DNA of 64,000 bases from Pestalotiopsis fici W106-1 (Eukaryota > Ascomycota > Sordariomycetes > Amphisphaeriales > Sporocadaceae). Every line of letters begins with the position of its first letter. The stretch's first letter is position 1. Below, piece after piece: positions 46,308 to 58,021 of this stretch. The notes below the pieces were generated by a model that had not been told where the DNA came from, did not search any database, and saw nothing but the letters and a program-made list of their open reading frames with translations. The DNA lies in the NCBI RefSeq assembly GCF_000516985.1, contig NW_006917091.1:4051022-4115021 (forward strand), given 5' to 3'. A program made the translations under genes and the position numbers.

Positions 46308-47204
46308 AGGGGAGGGGGAAGATTCCACATCAACTGCGTTCATCGTCGCATCTTATTTTTGCATTTACAACGGAGGAAGAAGGAATGAAGGACTGTATAA
46401 TGAAGTTACAAGACACGAGGCTCACGATCTTTACGAATATTAACGAAACACCTAATACAGACACGGCCGCAAAGCAGACATGATAATGTCTAGTATGTAG
46501 CGTACATAGACACACACACACACACACACACACACACCAAACACTTGACAAAAAGCTTCAATCACACATTTCTCTACTCAATCGCATTCTCGTTCGACGG
46601 TTGTTTCCTATCAGTGAATGATTTGATAAACGTTGCATTGACCCTCCGCGAATGCATACGAAAGCGCTGAGCCGCAACGCGTCATCTTGCTTTTATGGTG
46701 TTCCGGTAGTTGCTTTCGCTCTAAACGAGGCATGTGAAAGGAGACCCGCTCATTTCCGAATGGGATGTAATCCAGGTAATATAATCAATCGCACAAGCAA
46801 AATTAGTTGATCTGATTGCACAATTAACATGGAAAACTTGGATTAGTAATTCATGGCGAAATCTATGGGTCGTATTGGTAATATAGATTCAGATGCACAC
46901 AGTTGTATAATTCGTCATCCCCTGGTCTTTGCCCGTGGGCGGCGGTAGTATGGCCTCATACCAAAGCGACAACACCCACATGGTGATGATACCTTGGATG
47001 ACGAATACAAAAGAGGTACACCTATACATCCGTTTTCAACCATACAACAATTTATTGAAGCTTATTTGAGCATTGATAAGCATATCACCACACCCGAAAA
47101 TTGAAACCACGCCCGTTATTCAGAGCTAACCACATCTCCTCCCAAGACCATCGTTTAATCGGAACTTGGATAAAAAGGCCTTTACCTCAAGAGTCTTCAT
47201 TGTC
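46308..47204. other. intergenic, with AC microsatellite
   Basis: 3' flank of the 2EXR gene (+) and of the LPMO gene (-), convergent. AT-rich 46760-47160. No gene. Confidence 0.6.
46510..46537. repeat. (AC)14 microsatellite
   Basis: Perfect dinucleotide repeat of 28 nt, likely in or near the 2EXR 3' untranslated region; a potential length-polymorphic marker. Confidence 0.95.
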
Positions 47205-48407
47205 CTATCCGGCAACCAGGGTGCACTGAGAGTAATAGTCATTCACGTACTGGCAAGCGACGTGCGTGGGAGCGCACTGAGTTCCGCCACCCCAGTTCCT
47301 GCCGCCGCACTGCTGGTATAGAGGCACCAGACTCGAGCTGGGCATAGCCGCTGTGCTCGAGACACTGCTGCTGCTGCTGCTGGAGGACGAGGACGTCTGG
47401 GTCGGTGTCGTGGTCGTGCTGGTCCTGGATGAAGAACCCGTGGTTGTGACGGGCACACTTGTGCTCGTTGAGCGGGAAGTCGTGGCCGTCGCACCGTTGC
47501 TGCTACTGCTGGTGCTGGTGCTGGTGCTCGAGGATGAAGTGGTTGGCTTGGTGGAGCTGGAACTCGAGCTGGCGGTGCTGCTTGTCGTCGAGGTGTAGCC
47601 GACCGTCGCGGTACCACTGGCGGTAATGGCCGAGCTCGACTGGGCCGCGCTCGAACTCGCGCCCGCAATGAGGGCCGGCCCGGGCACCGTGTACGATGGC
47701 TGAGGCGTGGTGTACAGATTGTACAAGATGCCCGGATCGGTGGGCTTGTACAGGTCAGTGCCGAGCACGCCCGTAGGCGCATCAGTACCAGATCCCACGA
47801 CCTCGAGGTTGAAGCACTGCGGGTAGGCCTGAGCGCCGTTGGCCTGGTTGGCACTGTGGAGGGCAATGATCTCGTGCCGAAGGACGTAGTTGCCGGGCTT
47901 GACCGACGCCGGGATCTTGACGAGCCACGTCAGCCCGTCGGCCATCATGACATCGTCGGCCCAGTACCCCGGACTGGCAGTGGCCGCCGGGTCCGCCTTG
48001 CCGGCGCCGTCAATCTTGAAGAAGCGCAAGGTTGTCTTGTCGACCGACTCGCACGGCCCGTTGCACGGCGCCAGGTAGTCGATGATGGGCCCATGGTGCG
48101 AATCAGGCCAGGTGTTCCAGGTCAAGGCGATAGAGTCACCTGCTGCGACACGGACATGGCCTCCAGCTGGTTTGGCACTTCGGTGGCAGATGATGTCTGG
48201 TGCGCCGAAAGACCCGGGATCGACAAAGCCAAGATCTGTCTGCGATGTCGTCCAGCCGATCACGATGGGTGGGTTTGACTGGTATGGGAAGACCGTCGGA
48301 TCGTAGCCCTGGAAGGAAACTCCGTTGATGACAATGTTCTTGACATAACCGTGAGCGGCTACTTGCGTCAAGCAGGCCAGTAGACCTGCCAGATAGAAAT
48401 TTGCCAT
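47205..48407 (-). CDS. Secreted AA9 lytic polysaccharide monooxygenase with CBM1
   Basis: Copper enzyme cutting cellulose or related glucans oxidatively. Intronless, 400 aa from ATG 48407; an in-frame ATG at 48422 would add five residues. The signal peptide MANFYLAGLLACLTQVAA leaves His19 as the mature N-terminus (HGYVKNIVINGV), the first histidine-brace residue; the second is in DSHHGPIIDYLAPC, and the axial Tyr in YPQCFNLEV. A long Ser/Thr-rich linker (about residues 245-360, probably O-glycosylated) leads to a C-terminal CBM1 with YQQCGGRNWGG and the conserved Cys spacing, ending SQCTLVAG. The linker DNA (47350-47680) is a degenerate GCTG/AGC-rich repeat and opens false frames on both strands. 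Confidence 0.96.
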   Translation of the reverse strand: MANFYLAGLLACLTQVAAHGYVKNIVINGVSFQGYDPTVFPYQSNPPIVIGWTTSQTDLGFVDPGSFGAPDIICHRSAKPAGGHVRVAAGDSIALTWNTWPDSHHGPIIDYLAPCNGPCESVDKTTLRFFKIDGAGKADPAATASPGYWADDVMMADGLTWLVKIPASVKPGNYVLRHEIIALHSANQANGAQAYPQCFNLEVVGSGTDAPTGVLGTDLYKPTDPGILYNLYTTPQPSYTVPGPALIAGASSSAAQSSSAITASGTATVGYTSTTSSTASSSSSSTKPTTSSSSTSTSTSSSSNGATATTSRSTSTSVPVTTTGSSSRTSTTTTPTQTSSSSSSSSSSVSSTAAMPSSSLVPLYQQCGGRNWGGGTQCAPTHVACQYVNDYYSQCTLVAG

Positions 48408-49281
48408 TTGTGTGCACCTCATAATGTAGGTGTTTTGCAATCCGTTATCTTTAGTGGACGAGTGAATATCTAGTCTGTGGGCTGATGGGTTTGCAAGACT
48501 GAAGAGCATCGACAACAAGAAGCCTTATATACTCGATTGAGAGGGTTCCTGTGGCTAGCAGATCACGATCTAGAATTATTTCCTAATGACAGAAACAGAC
48601 ACGATATTGACGTGAGTTGGCCGCTAAAGGTGGTAGCCACCCATTCAGGTCGCCTTGGCAGACTTGGTATAGTATTGAAATTTCTTTTTGGATAGAGACA
48701 TTATAGCCATGGCTTTTGGTGGTAGCTCAACTATAGCGACAACCGTACAGAAGAATTCTATAAATTGCCTGTTTGACATGTCTAGACCGTCTCCCACGTG
48801 GCCAACGCCTTTACCATCATGCCACACTGAGACAAAAGCTGATCATGGCCTTAGCCTCAATGAATACATGTCGAGCGCCCTGGCTTTTTCTTGTGTCAAA
48901 ACCGGTCCTTGAGAATAGTAGTACGTCCGTAGAGCTGAAATGTCGCACCTTCCATGGCGGCAAACTTCTATGTGATGGCGCCTAGACTGACAAACCTGAG
49001 CAAGACGACAGACCGCTATGGAAATTTTAGCCGACAACGTCTTATCTTATTCTGGTTCTATTTTCTGAGTCACTAGCATTGAAGTAACAAATGAAATCTG
49101 ATAGTCAAAATGTAGCCAACTAATTGTCCTAAGGGTTGGAATACCCGTTTTTCATGCCTATAACTACAATATCGCATCGGCTATGAAAATTTGTATGTTC
49201 TAACCCAGGCAATACGGTCGCGTAAAGCGCAGAATTTACCAAAATGACTTAATTATCACATATCATAGATATGTAAAATCT
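48408..49281. other. AA9 promoter region and carboxypeptidase 3' flank
   Basis: No gene supported; AT-rich from about 49020 to 49260. Confidence 0.6.
48525..48531 (-). promoter_or_regulatory. TATA box of the AA9 gene
   Basis: TATATAA on the minus strand (in GAGTATATAAGGC), 118 nt upstream of the ATG; the position is typical for a strongly regulated fungal secreted-enzyme promoter. Confidence 0.6.
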
Positions 49282-50681
49282 CTATCCACTCAGGTCCTCA
49301 TCCAATATGCTCAGAAGGACCTGCTGGCCAGCCCAGAGCTCCTCCGCCGTAGGCCTGATCTGCTCTGGAGGCAAGACGAATCCATAGTCACCAGTGTCGG
49401 GCAGCTCAATGGTGTAGGAGAAGTCGGCCCCACCAATACTGTACACATGATCCGGCGCGGCGCCGGTGGTTGTGTAGAGAGTCGCGCCACTGGGGCCAAA
49501 GGTGAAAGTGGTTCGCCTCGCCGAGCTGTCGCGAATCGCCTCACTCACGAGGGAAGACGCCTGCTCCCACTTTCCGAGCTCGGGGGCGTACAAGTCGTCG
49601 CGGTATCCGTAGGGCGAGAGGATATACTGACCGTAGCTGTGCCAGTCGATGAAGAGCTTGATGCCGACCGAGTCGCGGAGCTGGCGCACGAACTTGTCCA
49701 GACCCTGATTTTCGGGTGTGTCTGATGGTTCCAGTCCCTTGTAGGTCTCGGAGCACGGGTTTGTAGATGCTCCATTGGGGTTGGCGTCCCAGGCAAACTC
49801 CCAGTTCCTGTTAATATCGCGGCCGTAGCAGGTTGCATTGGCGCCGGGAGGCGGCGGTTGACGGTTCTTTCTCCAAAGTCTATTTGTTGTCTGCGAGTAC
49901 ACGAATCCTGAGTCTCGTTAGAATATTTATCCTTTTTTCCATTCTTTAAATAGCATGAAATATACCATCTGGATTGACAAATGGAAGGACGTAAAAGTCG
50001 TATTTGTTGAGGAGGGCCTGGACATCCTCGTCTCCGCTCTCAAAGCCTTCAAGTAACTGGGTCGTAATATACTCTACAACCTAGGAAAATGTTAGCAGTA
50101 GCCAGACGACGAACAACTTTCTATGTACTAACTGGAGCTGCAATCCATTCTCGAGCATGAACAGTCCCGTGGTACAACACTGCCGGCTTTCCTGGTCCAT
50201 CCGCGCCCCAAAAATGGAGGCCGAAAATGCTCCTGTTCTCAACAGAGTAACCAGAAGTGATAGCCTCTGAATTGTTTGGGTACGTGGCTTGAAGCTGAGC
50301 AAAATAGTCAATGTGATCAGCATAATCGTGATAAGTGTCGAACCAAGCAGAAGTGTTGTCTTGTCGTTTCCATTTTGCGGTCAAGCTGGACTCAGTGGTA
50401 ATGGAGTCGCCGAGATTGGCATGCATAACATGTGTCTCTAAGCCGAGCTGCTGAAAGGCGAGCAATTGCTCAGGAGAGACGGCAACGTCGACATGGTCGA
50501 CCTCGTGGCTCCATTCGTCCAGGTTCAGAGGTGCCAGCTGCTCTCTGATTACAGAGGTTTTGCCGTGAGTCTTGATGCGGAAGACCTTGTAGCCTTCGTA
50601 CGAGACTGCACCCTCCTCCACAGCTTCTGCGCCGATGCTCAAAAGCAACGATAACACACCAGCAAAAAGTGTCGACCTCAT
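49282..50681 (-). CDS. Secreted zinc carboxypeptidase, peptidase family M14A, with propeptide
   Basis: Exons 50681-50133, 50080-49966 and 49907-49282 (introns 53 and 58 nt), 429 aa. Signal peptide about residues 1-20 ([20 protein letters not shown]), then an inhibitory propeptide (about 25-110). It ends near KWKRQ, a possible processing site. The catalytic domain shows the HxxE zinc motif in [17 protein letters not shown] with the substrate-binding Asn-Arg, the third ligand His in FIDWHSYGQ, the SPYG tyrosine loop, and the catalytic Glu in [16 protein letters not shown]. All active-site residues are present. Releases C-terminal residues from extracellular peptides. The S1' pocket residues suggest an A-type (hydrophobic) preference, but this is uncertain. 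Confidence 0.94.
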
Positions 50682-51267
50682 TTTGATGACGATGCCACTG
50701 GGTCAATCTTGGCCGGGATGGTGTATCCAGGAACAACATCCTTACTGCGGTAAGTATGATATTTATACATAACTTGAATCCGCATCAACCGGCTAAACTT
50801 GGCAGCTGTGCCGCCCAATTTGCAACTAGACTATTGTAGTTGCTTTTTAGGAAAATCAGTCGGCGTCGATCGTATGGCTTTGGCTCGATGCGATTGGTTT
50901 ACTGATGATTCTTGCTGCGCAGACACCGCAATGCACCAAATAATATGCTGCCAAGGTGACATTGCGCTGTACTTGCTGTATGGATGCCTTGGAGGCAGCA
51001 CGAAAAGTATGTCAATGATGATGACACTACAGTGAAGTGCTTCACGCGATGAACCCTAGCAATTACGCAAGGGTCTTGTATGGGTGCAAAAGAGGACATT
51101 TCGACTACCGATGCGGCAGGTCAGTCTTGGCAACTTAAATAAACGTCAGGAATCACGACTGAAGCCGTCCTTCTTGGCAGCTCGCTTAGGCAAGATGTTG
51201 TTGTATTATTGCTAACCCCGAATTCCCCCCCAAGACGCCATCTATTGAACGAGATCTAGGAGTCGAC
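50682..51267. other. intergenic spacer
   Basis: Promoter side of the carboxypeptidase and 3' flank of the SDR gene. No gene seen. Confidence 0.6.
50760..50767 (-). promoter_or_regulatory. TATA box of the carboxypeptidase gene
   Basis: TATAAATA on the minus strand, about 80 nt upstream of ATG 50681. Confidence 0.55.
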
Positions 51268-52377
51268 TTAATACGTTCCAGGCAACACTCCCAATCTTCC
51301 TCCGTCTGTCACTAGCACGTTACCGTTGATATACGCGCCGGCCCTGCTCACAAGGAACAGGACAGCACCAGCCAGGTCTTCCTGATCCCCAGCTCGTTCC
51401 TCGGGCACAAAGTCTTTTGCCCAGCCAACTTTATCCTGGTGCTCTATGACTTCAGTGGTCATCTCACTAGGATACCCTGCAAGAAAGGCTTAGCAATCGG
51501 AGCCGCCGGAGCTCGCGCAAAGGGGGTCATGGACAGTCACTTACAGCCCGGCACAATGGTGTTGGCCCGGATGCCATAGGGCGCAAATCTCGTGGTGAAG
51601 ATCTTCATCATGTGTACCACGGCCGCCTTTGAGCCGTCATAGGCAAAGCTCGAGAGCGGCGAGGTGCGCATGTAGGCACCGACGCTGCTCGTGGCAATGA
51701 CTTGGCTCCTCTGCTTCAAGTTGCAGCGCTTGTTGCCCTCGTCGAGCAGGTCCAGGAACGCGGCCACGGTGAAAAAGACGCCAGTAGTGTTGACAGCAAA
51801 CGTCTGATTGAATGCATCATAGTCCTGATTCCAGAGCCCGTCGCGAAACTCTGCAAGACTGGGATTTTCTGGCAGTCCGGTGAGGCCCGGTCCTAGAATG
51901 CCAGAGTTTGCAATCACTACATTGACGTATCCATGCTTGGACTCGATCTGGGACGCGGCGCTTTCAAGGTCTTGTTTCTTGGACACATCGCATTGGATTC
52001 CATGAAGCTGTCCGTGTTGCTGATGACCATGTTAATGCTAGTGCGCTGATGAAAAAAAAAAAAAAAAAAAAAAACAAGTAACTCTTCAGATGCATACAGA
52101 CGCCTGGACCTAGATGAAGATAGAGCGTTTGATAGACTTACAGCAGTTTTGGCAGCTGTGTCCAACGTGTCCTGGCGACGCCCAAGTATGTACACGATGG
52201 CACCATTGGCCTCGAGCGACTGTGCAATCATTAGGCCGATGCCTATCAACGGAGTCAGATGCTTCTCATGGCAATGGTTTTTTTCAGGTCGGGCATACCG
52301 CTTCCACCTCCTGTAATGACCACCACCAGTCCTTTAACGCCGAACAGTTCGTTTGGACTAATTGCTGAAGATGCCAT
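51268..52377 (-). CDS. Short-chain dehydrogenase/reductase (classical SDR)
   Basis: Exons 52377-52299, 52242-52142, 52019-51545 and 51476-51268; introns 56, 122 and 68 nt; 287 aa. After splicing, the cofactor loop reads TGGGSGIG, with an Arg-Arg pair after strand 2 (ILGRRQ) pointing to NADP(H). NNAG is replaced by IANSGIL. The catalytic set is Ser in ATSSVGAYM, then YDGSKAA (Tyr-x-x-x-Lys), followed by FAPYGIRANTIVPG and a C-terminal INGNVLVTDGG. Substrate cannot be inferred; relatives act on small carbonyls or in secondary metabolism. Intron 2 contains a 23-nt poly-T tract in the sense strand, 32 nt before the acceptor. Confidence 0.93.
52052..52074. repeat. poly-A/T tract (23) inside SDR intron 2
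   Basis: Uninterrupted A run on the plus strand (T on the sense strand of the gene), inside the 122-nt intron 52020-52141. Confidence 0.95.
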
Positions 52378-53682
52378 GACTATATTTGTGTCGTCTTTAA
52401 AATCTGACTTCCCGTGCTATTTTGGCCATTATTCACAAGACAGGCGGTGGCTATATATATATCTATCAGCTACCAACATCAAAAAGCAATGCCATAATAT
52501 AGAGCACAATACCACACTAACAGTCGTTATACTGATCCAACCCTAGTAGTCGCAAGGAGTCCCGGACTTAGCGATGGGGGAAGCGGCCGCTCGCTGCACA
52601 TGGAACATAACTCTTGACCTTTCAGAAAAGAAGCATGGCATTTGGCACCAACCAGAGACCAAATTCAGACAGTTGGGTGTATAGATGGTTCTCGGACTTA
52701 GCAAGCATAACTTTAACGGAGTTTAGCAGTATTTAAGACGGACGACGACCAATCGAACGGCGGCCGGCAAGCGGCGCCCCTCATCATAGTATGACAAATG
52801 CTGCTAAGTCCGACGATCATCGATAAAAGGGGACGGACCAAAACTGTTTGCTCAAAGCGTTTGATAAGTATTCACGGGAATTCAACTTCTGACTTCTTTA
52901 TTAAATACCAACTTGCTGCGTCGGTCCCGCGAATATCACACACAAGTCCGCATTATAGCGCTTGAATCCTTTATCACGGCCAACCACCTCGAGTTTCTCC
53001 ATGTGTACTGGTCTCGTGATGGACATCTTCTTCTTGTTCACAAGTGTGTCTTCTCGATACCGTCGGTCATTATGCTCGATGTGGTCTGATCAATAGCCGA
53101 TAGCTTTATCTTTGTGAAGGTGTTGATAAAACGCTTACTTAACACTCATATGTGCTAATTACCACTAGCCTGTGAGACTTTTGTCAATCTGAAACACAAT
53201 GAGCCTCGGGAAAGGGGTTACTGGTCTCCTTACGCTTGCATATAAAAAGCAAATTTAGTTTTGCCTGACCTGTAACTTAAAAGACGGGACATTCGTGTTC
53301 CACGGTAAGAGTATATCTGCTTTCCGTGTAAAAGACTGGTAATCTATGGAAGCCACTGACCCTTGACTCATCATGTTTAATAACCATCGATAAATAATCT
53401 TCGGCGCCTGTTATATCGAAGGCAGTCATGAACACTAGAAATGCTATCGACCCGCTGCCAACGTGATTGAATTCCGGCTCGTCTCGCTTCCAGCCGCTAT
53501 GGCAGACGCGGGAGCCCCTTCAATTACAGTTTAAGTACATAATACACTGTTGCAACTCGAGTCTTTCTTTTCCATACTCGACGCCAGGTCTCGATTCAGC
53601 TGGCTCTGAACGCCGTGCCCAAAGTCAACCAGTATAAGTATGGCGGTGCATCCAGCAACGCTCCCAAGGTCCTCCTACTGCC
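52378..53682. other. divergent promoter region (1.3 kb)
   Basis: Lies between SDR (-) and the secreted Thr-rich protein (+). A TATAAG is seen 50 nt upstream of ATG 53683. No gene supported. Confidence 0.55.
52452..52462 (-). promoter_or_regulatory. TATA-like element of the SDR gene
   Basis: Alternating TATATATATAT, 75-85 nt upstream of ATG 52377. Confidence 0.5.
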
Positions 53683-55470
53683 ATGGTGCATCACGATCTG
53701 AGGTTATTACTTCCTAGAGTAAATATGGCGACAATGGCTTGCTTGTATCTGATGGTCTTTTTATCGTCAATCATGACACAAGGGCATCTAATTTCTGATC
53801 GTGGATCTTCTTGCGAGATGGCATCGATCGAATTCTTTCCTGTACTATCTGACTATAGGCCAGCTTTGGATTATTGCTCCTCGGCCTTTCCCGTCGCCCA
53901 CAGCTCTGTTACCACGATATTCACCACAACAGTAATTGTTCCGCCCAATGGCATTACCACGTCGTCTGAAACGGTTGATGGGGGGACGGTGACTGAATCA
54001 GGCACAACTTTGACGGTAGTTGCAACTTCGACCGTGACGGTAAGTAGTCTATTATTGACTCTCTGAGGGGTCAGTGATTAGTTGCTGACATCAGAATACG
54101 ATTAGAATACTGATCCCACTACTCTCGTTACCACAGCCACGTCTGTAAACCAGAGAAGGGATGGCAGACTCGTGCAGCCAGAGCATGACAAAGAATCCAG
54201 CTATCTGAGCAACGCCAACTATGATGGATCCGATGATGGCGAAATACAATATGGCAATGGCGATGATGATTATGATTCGTATGATGACGGCTACGATTCC
54301 TCTGGTTATGGTGAAAGCGTCGATGGGACCTGGTATCCAGCCTTCGAATCAGAGCCTACCAATTATGATAGTTCACCAGATCCGAGGCCCACCGCTGCCT
54401 TTTCACGGCTTCGAGCTTTGCCCAAGGCTTCGCAATCCTCGATTTGCTCGTGTCTGGAGAACCATGCTACCGCGGATCCAATATCCACAGGCCCTCTTCC
54501 CCTGAGTAAAACAGCCACCGTCACATCGACCGATGAAAAGTACGTATCAACACTTGTATGAAACGTGATACTCGAAATAACCTTGCCGTTAGTCTACCAT
54601 TGGTTGCAACTGCCACAGTCAGTGAGGTGCTCACTCTGGTCTCCACTACAGTAAGTCCATACCACTCTCGGCTGGATAAGACTGCCCATGTGCAAAACTG
54701 ACTGGAGTTCACAATGTAGACCGCTACAGACACCACTGTCACAAGTACAACGGTCAGTGTGAAGGTGACTCCAATGCTGACAGAGTGGACACTAATGTAT
54801 TCTTAGACCACGACAGTCTTCACTGGACCAACCATCACATGCATTGCCAACCCGGCTTCGAACATTCTCGCCAACGGGGGCTTTGACGATTATACTGCCG
54901 ACGAATGGGGAGAAGTAAATCCGACACCGTGGGGCTTCGATGGCAGGGGTTGGGGGCCGAATTTCTTTGGTCCGAGAGACAATGCCCAGACGGCCCCAAA
55001 TTATGCGTAAGTATCATATTAAGTCTAGAAAGGGCTTTGGATTGTCTTTTTGAAAGCATCACTAAACGTCATTGGTTAGCGAATTTCCTGGGGATGATGA
55101 CGGCGCAGATTTTCGCCTGTGGCAAGACTCGACGAATCTCGATATTAATCTGAACTATACAGTTTCATTCTGGTATCAAGTCTACAGCCTCCGCCCAAGA
55201 CCATATAATCCTGATGGTCACGGGCCCTGCCCTTTCAAATCCACATGGGGTAACTTCACCATCTTCACCAAAGACTTTGTCGAGGACGATACGAGCAGAG
55301 AATGGAAGCACGTCAATAGCCCGATTGATCTCTCTCCACAGTCTCCCACTGCCAGGCTCGAACTTGATATGAACTGCGATCCAAGCTGGTTAGGCACAGG
55401 CAATTTGATCTTTCTCATCGACAGTATTGCCATCTACCCATCTAACGAACTAATATGCGATGGAGCCTAG
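53683..55470 (+). CDS. Secreted Thr/Ser- and Asp-rich surface protein with C-terminal lectin-like beta-sandwich
   Basis: Six exons, 53683-54039, 54106-54539, 54593-54650, 54720-54752, 54807-55006 and 55080-55470; introns 66, 53, 69, 54 and 73 nt; 490 aa, frame closed exactly. Signal peptide from ATG 53683 or, more typically, 53725 (MATMACLYLMVFLSSI). Order: Val/Thr-rich repeats (TTIFTTTVIVPP, TVTESGTTLTVVATSTVTV), a possible Kex2 site (NQRRDGR), a highly acidic Tyr/Asp stretch (GDDDDYDSYDDGYDSSGYGE), more Thr repeats encoded by very small exons (58 and 33 nt), then ITCIANPASNILANGGFDD, the usual start of a CBM4/9- or galactose-binding-like fold, through DSIAIYPSNELICDGA. Such architecture suits a wall-associated adhesin; no GPI signal is seen. 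Function inferred only. Confidence 0.8.
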
Positions 55471-55731
55471 TACATGGTCCAATGCCGAGACCGCTGACCA
55501 CGGCAGTACTGATGACGATTAGGGGGGAACATCACGTCTATGATGTTTGGGACCATGATGGCGTGATGAGCAATTTTGGTAGCCTTATCTTCGGATGATA
55601 CAAGTGTAGTGGAGGATGCATTAAACAAAGTGATCATGCAGGGACAAGAAATGAATACAAGCGAGCCAGTTCAGAAATTCGCTTCTAATAAGCAATATCA
55701 TCTCTACCAGCTGTCAAAATGCTCAGTTTTC

Positions 55732-57053
55732 CTAATCAAATTTTACCGCCATTCGTCCTCTTGCCTTGTGAGCTTCCATTCTCTCCACCATTTCTGGCAG
55801 CTGCTCCAGCTCGTAAAATTCGATACTTGGCTTGATCCCGTGCTTTGCGCTGAAGTTTATAGCGTCAACCACTAAAGGATATGAGTTAGCTCGGGGACTT
55901 ATTGAAAATGTCCAACGCAGCAGCCTCTTTCAAGCCTAGATACACATTAACCAAGCATAAGGTTAACTTACTCGTATAGCATGTTCCATTATTTGAGCCT
56001 CGAAACTGATATCGCCACATGGCAATATCAAAAATATTGACGCTGATGGGCTCCTGCGGAATGCCAACCGCCATGAGAATGCCCGTTGGGCGGATAATGG
56101 CCGGCATCCCCGCGTAAGCCTTGCCGGAAGCCGTAAAGTTGACGGCAGCGTCAACGCCTCCCTTTGTGATTTCTTGGATTTTCTGTACATAGTCCTTGTC
56201 CTCCAAGGAGTTGAAGACGTGCTCTGCTCCAGAGTGCGTGGCCTCTTCCAGGGCGCCCTCTGCGACGTCGAGACCGATCACTCTGTAGCCCATGGCTTTT
56301 GCATATTGAATTCCTTTAATCATGAGTTAAGCAGTGCCGCAATATTCATGACTATATTGGCTGTACATACCTAGGTGACCAAGACCGCCACATCCGATAA
56401 TGGCAACCCACTTGCCTGCTTCAAGCTTGAGGTCATTTATGCTGTTGTACGCGGTAACTCCGGCACAGAACAAGGGCGCGGCGTCGTCGGGGGAGAGGCC
56501 GTCCGGGAGTTTCATCATGTTGCGAGCATCCACTGTCGCATATTCCTGAAAGTATCCATCGAGCGAGAAACCCGCCATTTTCACTTGGCCCTTTTCGCAC
56601 CAAAGATTGTGGCTAAGACGGTGATTAGTATCGACTGCAAGCGAAACTAATGACAGACAGTCTGGCTCCAGGCGCGGGTGACCTACACGTTCTTGCAAGG
56701 GTGACACTCAAAGCAGGACTGCTCGGCACAGATGAAGCCAACGGGATCGCCCTCGTTGAACGCCGTGACGTCGGACCCCACGCCGGCAACAATGCCCGTC
56801 GCTTCGTGACCCATGGTGATGGGCTTTGCATCCTTGGTCATTTGCAAGGCGTCATTGGGCGCGAAGAGCATGACATCAGAGTGGCATAGTGAAGCGCATT
56901 TGATCTTGACCAGGACCTCATGAGGTTGCGGTTGAGGTATCGGTATCTCGTTGAGCTCGATCTTTCGAGTGACTGGGTTGAACCTTTCAAGAGTCAGTAC
57001 ATTCCATTCAGACGTCCACTTGGAGAGTCAACAACATACTGCTGAGCCTTCAT
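55732..57053 (-). CDS. Zinc-dependent alcohol dehydrogenase (MDR family)
   Basis: Exons 57053-57040, 56983-56687, 56612-56371, 56313-55972 and 55871-55732 (introns 56, 74, 57 and 100 nt), 344 aa. The last intron must be spliced out to reach the C-terminus FSAKHGIKPSIEFYELEQL; reading through stops early at 55886. Catalytic zinc ligands: Cys in CASLCHSDV, His-Glu in GHEATGIV. The structural zinc loop has the C-x2-C-x2-C-x7-C spacing, CFECHPCKNVHNLWC. The NAD-binding motif IIGCGGLGHLG spans intron 3. Closest in style to fungal and bacterial propanol-preferring ADH, oxidising primary alcohols with NAD+. The first exon encodes only four residues plus two bases. Confidence 0.94.
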
Positions 57054-58021
57054 TATTGATTTGATAAATGGTATTCGCTCTGGAAAACAATGAGTGTCGC
57101 TAGACTCGTTGGTTTTGATGTCTTGAGTTCTTGACATGCAAAATGTCCTTGTCCGAAATTCTCGAGGTATAAGTATTCAATATCCGTGTACTTCTTCGTT
57201 CCTTTTCATATGTTTTCTTGCCGAACATTTACCTCAATTCCAATCTCCGCAGCCTCTGGATAATGACTCCCGCATTTTCGCGGAGGTGGGTTTCCCGTCA
57301 AATAAGTGACGGATGGTCCCGTGGACTTGGGGTCTAAAAGTTTGATAGCTTGGATCTAGTAGCGGCATCATACATGAGGCACACTGCGGCCCTTGAAAAA
57401 TTGTATTATTATCAGTATCACTGCAATTTACCCTGCTTCCTGCGTTGCAACACATGGCATATTTGTTGCAGAATTCCACAAGTGGAGTATTGCATGCACA
57501 TCCACTTTGGGTGTCGCATATGAGTTTAGGTCACTAGCTTGACCATCCGATCGTGAAGAATGAATGCCTCATAGCAATTGAATTGCCTTGCAGCTCCAAG
57601 CCACTTGATGAATCTGTTAACAACATTGCCTTTCCCATTTGTTGACGGGCCAGCCTATCGTATGACTATTGGCCCAGCGCTTATGAACATGAGTCTATTG
57701 AAATAGTCTCTGGGCGACCTTAAATGTGCATGTCAGTGGGTTGGATTTGCTTTATATCATGTCAACCGGGTTCTTATTCTGTCGCGTATAAAACGCACTA
57801 CCTAGAGTATAGCAAATCCACTACATCTAGGCTCGGGACTCATCGGTTGGCCCGAGAGTGGGGGTTACACCGCCCATGGTGGCTGGGATTCCAGGTTCTG
57901 CTTATCTTGTAACGTTACCTAGTACCTAGCAGCTGCTACAAGTTCACCACATTGCGGCGCGAATCGCTGGAACAGCTTTCTTTGGAATGACCAAAGACTC
58001 TTGTTGGTTTTGTGTTGGAAA
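57054..58021. other. divergent promoter region (968 bp)
   Basis: Lies between ADH (-) and GH3 (+). Holds the GH3 TATA box; no gene. Confidence 0.6.
57787..57793 (+). promoter_or_regulatory. TATA box, probable for the GH3 gene
   Basis: TATAAAA in GCGTATAAAACGC, itself a GCGT-ACGC inverted repeat, 229 nt upstream of ATG 58022. Confidence 0.45.

Noticed and set aside
47243..48278. Frames of 140 and 207 codons overlapping the AA9 gene
   Set aside because: They come from the repetitive Ser/Thr linker and GC-rich catalytic region read in other frames.
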